A stretch of 15,435 nucleotides of DNA from contig CAZORL010000034.1 in assembly GCA_964582375.1 (NCBI GenBank), positions 1 to 15,435 on the forward strand. Reading direction: 5' to 3'. Position 1 is the stretch's first letter; the number at the start of each line of letters is the position of its first letter. Below, piece after piece: positions 12,694 to 15,435 of the stretch. This DNA is from CAKSQF01 sp964582375 (GTDB lineage Bacteria; Bacillota; Clostridia; Oscillospirales; CAG-272). The translations under genes and the position numbers were made by a program. Below the pieces are notes generated by a model that was not told the DNA's origin, searched no databases, and saw only the letters and a list, made by a program, of their open reading frames with translations.

Positions 12694-14946
12694 CTTTTTT
12701 ACTCCTTTATGTTTCTTTTTTATCGCAAATTTGCCCTCTTTTTTGATATTTATGATATTCAGCCTCAAAGCGTTCGACACAACGCAGAAGGAGGACAGGC
12801 TCATGGCAGCAGCCGCAAACATCGGGTCGAGGTCGAGCCCCATCAGCCCTGCCGCGAGCGGAATACCTATCGCATTATAGATGAACGCCCAGAACAGGTT
12901 CTCGTGGATGTTAGTGAGTGCCGCTCGACCGAGCCTTAGCGCGGCAGGAAGTTCGGACAGTCCATCGCCCATCAGCACGACATCGGCAGAGTCGATTGCG
13001 ACATCCGTGCCTGCTCCGACCGCTATGCCGAGATCGGCTGACGCAAGTGCAGGTGCGTCGTTTATTCCGTCACCGACCATCGCAACCCGTTCACCCTTGT
13101 TTGCCAGCGTCTGAACCGCCCCCGATTTATCGCCCGGGAGCAGCTCCGCCATCACCTCATCAACACCCGCCATTCTACCGACAGCCTCGGCTGTGGCGCG
13201 TCGATCGCCCGTGAGCATGACGACACGAAGTCCCATATTCCTCATTTGTGCGACCATTTGGGCACTTTCGGCACGGAGCTTATCTGAAAGTGCGATCACA
13301 CCGAGCAATCGTCCGTCCTGTCCGAAAACGGTCGGGGTCTTCCCCTCTTCCGACATTTTGTCGGCTATCCGACAAACATCCTCTTTTTCGGCATCGAGCG
13401 CAAGACGCTCAAGCGCGAATTTGACCGAGCCGCCGAAAACATTTTTGCCCGAGAGTGCAGCGGTCAGTCCGCCGCCTGCAAATGTCTGAAAGTTTTCGGT
13501 TAAAAGGGGCGAGCCGAGCCGTTCCTCTGCATATGCGGCGATCGCCCTGCCGAGTGGGTGTTCGCTTTTGACCTCGAGTGCAAATGCAACTTCGAGCAAC
13601 CTGTCAGATCTTTCGATCACATCGCAGACTGTCGGGCGACCCTCGGTGAGCGTGCCTGTTTTGTCGAGTGCGACTGCGGTGATTCGCCCTGCCGCCTCGA
13701 TCGAGGATGCGCTTTTGAACAAAATGCCGTTCCTTGCGCCCTTTCCGCTTGCCACCATTATGGCAACCGGTGTCGCAAGCCCGAGCGCACAGGGGCAACT
13801 GATCACGAGAACCGATATGCCGTGCGAGAGTGCTCTGCCGATCTCTGCACCGAGCGCAAGCCAAGTGCCCGTCGTGACGGCGGCAATCGCGAGGACAGTC
13901 GGGACGAAGATTGCTGACACCCTATCAGCCACCTTTGCGATCGGGGCTTTCGTTGCCGCCGCGTCGCTGACCATGCGGATTATCGCCGACAGGGTCGTGT
14001 CAGCTCCGACGGCTGTTGTGCGAGCTTGCATATAGCCCGATCGGCTGACTGTTGCCGCCGACAGCTTATCGCCGACAGCTTTATCGATCGGAATGCTCTC
14101 GCCCGTCAATGCTGATTCATCGACCGCACCGCCGCCCTCGACAACAACACCATCGGCAGGGATCGAGTCTCCTGCGCGAATGACGAATATGTCGCCGATC
14201 GCAAGTTCGGATGCCGCTATCACGACCTCCTTGCCGTCTCGTATCACACATGCCTCTTTGGGTGCAAGGTTCATGAGCGATCTGAGTGCATCGGTCGTTT
14301 TGCCCTTGGCATGCGCCTCGAGCGTTTTGCCGACCGTGATGAGGGTCAAGATCATGGCGGACGACTCATAATACAGCCCGTGCAAGAGATGGGCGGCGTG
14401 TTCTGATGTCGTCATCTCGAAAAGGAGGACGGTACTGTAAATATACGCCGCCGCCGAGCCGAGTGCGACGAGCGTGTCCATGTTTGGGGAGAGCCTGATC
14501 GCCGATTTGAAACCGTTTATGAAATAATTTTGGTTAATGACAACGATCGTTGTTGTCAGAAGAAGCTCGATCAGTGCTATTGCCATCGGATTTTCGGCAA
14601 GGGGTTGTGGGAGCGGAAAATCCCACATCAGTGCGCCCATCGTTATATACATGAGAATAACGAGGATGATCGCCGAACTGATCAGTCTTTTTCTGCGTTT
14701 TGGCGTTTCTGTATCGACAAGCTCGTCCTTTTCCTCGATCTTAGCCGCACCAAGAGCCTTTGCGGTGTAGCCCGCATCGACGACCGCCGAAATGATAGTC
14801 GAGTCGGGCGCGCTGCCCTCGACCTGCATATCGCCTGTGAGCAGATTGACTGCAACCGAGGTCACGCCGCCAACCTTTGAGACGGCTTTTTCGACCCTTG
14901 CCGAGCATGCGGCACAGCTCATGCCGCCTACCTTAAATTTTTGCAT
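12475..14946 (-). CDS. copA: Cu(I)-exporting P1B-type ATPase with C-terminal CopZ-like domain
   Basis: It exports Cu(I) across the membrane using ATP. The 823 residues hold an N-terminal metal-binding domain with GMSCAAC (C11, C14), eight expected membrane helices, the actuator TGES (281-284), SCPCALG with the CPC metal site (384-386), phosphorylation motif DKTGT (D428), SEHP (461-464), GDGIND (625-630), YN (690-691) and MSLSS (715-719). CPC plus YN plus MSxSS is the Cu(I) P1B-1 pattern. After the last helix a Lys-rich linker (about 730-751) leads into a second metal-binding domain (752-823, GMMCSHC) that equals a whole CopZ chaperone. AGGAGG-like GGAGG precedes the start. It lies 21 nt after csoR and is surely co-transcribed under the CsoR-controlled promoter. 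The read-through linker contains a ribosome binding site and ATG for a separate CopZ. Confidence 0.96.
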   Translation of the reverse strand: MQKFKVGGMSCAACSARVEKAVSKVGGVTSVAVNLLTGDMQVEGSAPDSTIISAVVDAGYTAKALGAAKIEEKDELVDTETPKRRKRLISSAIILVILMYITMGALMWDFPLPQPLAENPMAIALIELLLTTTIVVINQNYFINGFKSAIRLSPNMDTLVALGSAAAYIYSTVLLFEMTTSEHAAHLLHGLYYESSAMILTLITVGKTLEAHAKGKTTDALRSLMNLAPKEACVIRDGKEVVIAASELAIGDIFVIRAGDSIPADGVVVEGGGAVDESALTGESIPIDKAVGDKLSAATVSRSGYMQARTTAVGADTTLSAIIRMVSDAAATKAPIAKVADRVSAIFVPTVLAIAAVTTGTWLALGAEIGRALSHGISVLVISCPCALGLATPVAIMVASGKGARNGILFKSASSIEAAGRITAVALDKTGTLTEGRPTVCDVIERSDRLLEVAFALEVKSEHPLGRAIAAYAEERLGSPLLTENFQTFAGGGLTAALSGKNVFGGSVKFALERLALDAEKEDVCRIADKMSEEGKTPTVFGQDGRLLGVIALSDKLRAESAQMVAQMRNMGLRVVMLTGDRRATAEAVGRMAGVDEVMAELLPGDKSGAVQTLANKGERVAMVGDGINDAPALASADLGIAVGAGTDVAIDSADVVLMGDGLSELPAALRLGRAALTNIHENLFWAFIYNAIGIPLAAGLMGLDLDPMFAAAAMSLSSFCVVSNALRLNIINIKKEGKFAIKKKHKGVKKMEKTTKTITIKIEGMMCSHCEARVKSAIEGVPHVTSADVSHERGDAVITHDGKLSEKAVIKAIEKAGYKTIC

Positions 14947-14967
14947 TTTTCCTCCGATTTATATGTG

Positions 14968-15249
14968 TTACATCAACTTTCTCAGAATATCGATGAGTTC
15001 ATCGATCTTTTCGTCTCCGCCCGTGCGCACACAGCTCTTTATGTGCCGCTCGAGGATGACGCGCTCAAGCGATGCCAGAGCGGCGGATGCAGCGGCGCAT
15101 TGTGTCAGCAGATCGACGCAATAAGCGTCCGCCTCGACCATCCGCGAGATGCCTCTGATCTGCCCCTCGACCCTGGCAAGGCGGTTTAGGAGATCCTTCT
15201 TGTCCGCATCGGGGCGTTCCTTTTTTCGTGTGACCTCGCAACAGTCCAT
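14968..15249 (-). CDS. csoR: CsoR copper-sensing transcriptional repressor
   Basis: CsoR is an all-helical repressor that leaves DNA when it binds Cu(I). The 93-residue product has the family core LLNRLARVEGQIRGISRMVE and the metal ligands C44, H69 and C73 (YCVDLL, RHIKSC), with the family's C-x24-H-x3-C spacing. An open frame begins at 15282, but that ATG lies inside the -10 region, so it cannot be on the transcript made from the recognised promoter. The ATG at 15249 with GAGGTG six bases upstream is therefore the start. It is the first gene of the csoR-copA operon, with a matching operator in its promoter. Confidence 0.93.
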   Translation of the reverse strand: MDCCEVTRKKERPDADKKDLLNRLARVEGQIRGISRMVEADAYCVDLLTQCAAASAALASLERVILERHIKSCVRTGGDEKIDELIDILRKLM

Positions 15250-15284
15250 TTGTCGCACCTCTATTCTTTGTTTTTCGCACATAT

Positions 15285-15313
15285 ATTATATACCCCCGTG
15301 GGGTATTTGTCAA
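15285..15313 (-). promoter_or_regulatory. Perfect consensus promoter of csoR-copA
   Basis: Minus strand: TTGACA (15313-15308), 17 bp, TATAAT (15290-15285). The spacer is occupied by the CsoR-type operator, so repressor binding should block RNA polymerase directly. Confidence 0.93.
15290..15306. promoter_or_regulatory. CsoR-type operator (inverted repeat)
   Basis: ATACCCC and GGGGTAT half-sites flank a 3-bp centre. This is the pattern known for CsoR operators (TACCC..GGGTA with a central GC-rich block). It sits exactly between the -35 and -10 hexamers of the csoR promoter. Confidence 0.88.
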
Positions 15314-15321
15314 GGGGGATT

Positions 15322-15349
15322 TTGTTAATTTTCTCGGAGAGGGTATAAT
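15322..15349 (+). promoter_or_regulatory. Possible rightward promoter at the window edge
   Basis: TTGTTA (15322-15327) and a perfect TATAAT (15344-15349), spaced 16 bp, facing out of the window and divergent from csoR. The -35 is weak. The gene it would serve is not in the window. Confidence 0.3.
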
Positions 15350-15373
15350 CTATCGTCCAAAGAGCGGCGAGAG

Positions 15374-15387
15374 ATTTCGCCGATATA
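15374..15387. repeat. 14-bp intergenic word shared with 3038-3051
   Basis: ATTTCGCCGATATA is identical at both places, and both are intergenic. It may mark copies of a dispersed element, but a 14-mer match once in 15 kb is not by itself beyond chance. Confidence 0.4.
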
Positions 15388-15435
15388 CAATTCACCCACC
15401 AAAACCACTGCAAATAAAAAAATCGAGGGTTTTCC

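Noticed and set aside
15250..15282. Longer csoR start at 15282
   Set aside because: This ATG overlaps the -10 element, so it would lie upstream of the transcript start. The ATG at 15249 has a proper ribosome binding site.
15350..15435. Start of a gene at the right edge
   Set aside because: No start codon with a ribosome binding site or coherent frame is visible; only a weak promoter and a repeat word.

Overview
This window looks like chromosomal DNA from an uncultured gut-type Clostridia (Oscillospiraceae/Ruminococcaceae-like) bacterium. The reasons are strong AAGGAGG-type ribosome binding sites, TTGACA/TTGCAA-N17-TATAAT promoters, Gram-positive lipoproteins with Thr-rich linkers, a Firmicutes-type CsoR-CopA-CopZ copper module, and clostridial-style small lipoproteins. 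Taxonomy is inferred from style; no rRNA is present. I see no tRNA, rRNA, CRISPR array, transposase or phage gene.

Layout. (1) 1-1720: end of a hairpin repeat, then monocistronic gdhA (glutamate dehydrogenase) behind a strong promoter preceded by phased T-tracts, closed by a hairpin. (2) 1769-2946: a strongly expressed-looking secreted protein with a repeat-rich Thr/Asn/Gly stalk and a C-terminal membrane anchor, with its own promoter and terminator. (3) 2947-3247: a gene-free stretch with a 47-nt perfect inverted repeat, a dispersed-repeat-like tail and a 7-bp tandem repeat. (4) 8623 down to 3248, minus strand: a consensus promoter followed by five close-packed genes: a lipoprotein, a cysteine desulfurase overlapping it by 4 nt, a GH76 glycoside hydrolase lipoprotein, an OmpR-family response regulator and its histidine kinase. 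(5) 8715-9825, plus strand: a shortened LytR-CpsA-Psr-like exported protein without the expected arginines, and a small lipoprotein, followed by a hairpin. (6) 9870-10207: a 52-bp imperfect direct repeat carrying paired Spo0A-box-like sites, and a small single-pass membrane ORF. (7) 10273-12476: recG with a near-consensus promoter and a bidirectional terminator shared with the convergent copper operon. (8) 15313 down to 12475, minus strand: csoR-copA, whose promoter holds a CsoR-type operator between the -35 and -10. The copA reading frame runs without a stop through an internal Shine-Dalgarno and ATG into a CopZ-like domain.

How the genes work together. The copper module is self-contained: CsoR represses, Cu(I) releases it, CopA exports, and the CopZ-like domain delivers copper. 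The five-gene minus-strand cluster combines envelope functions (lipoprotein, mannan-type hydrolase, sensor kinase) with a sulfur-mobilising enzyme. Whether it is one regulon is inference from spacing. The most unusual points are the nested CopZ start inside copA, the degenerate LCP-like protein, the tandem 0A-box-like repeats and the large perfect palindrome. I do not see a clear, wholly new defence or mobile system here.
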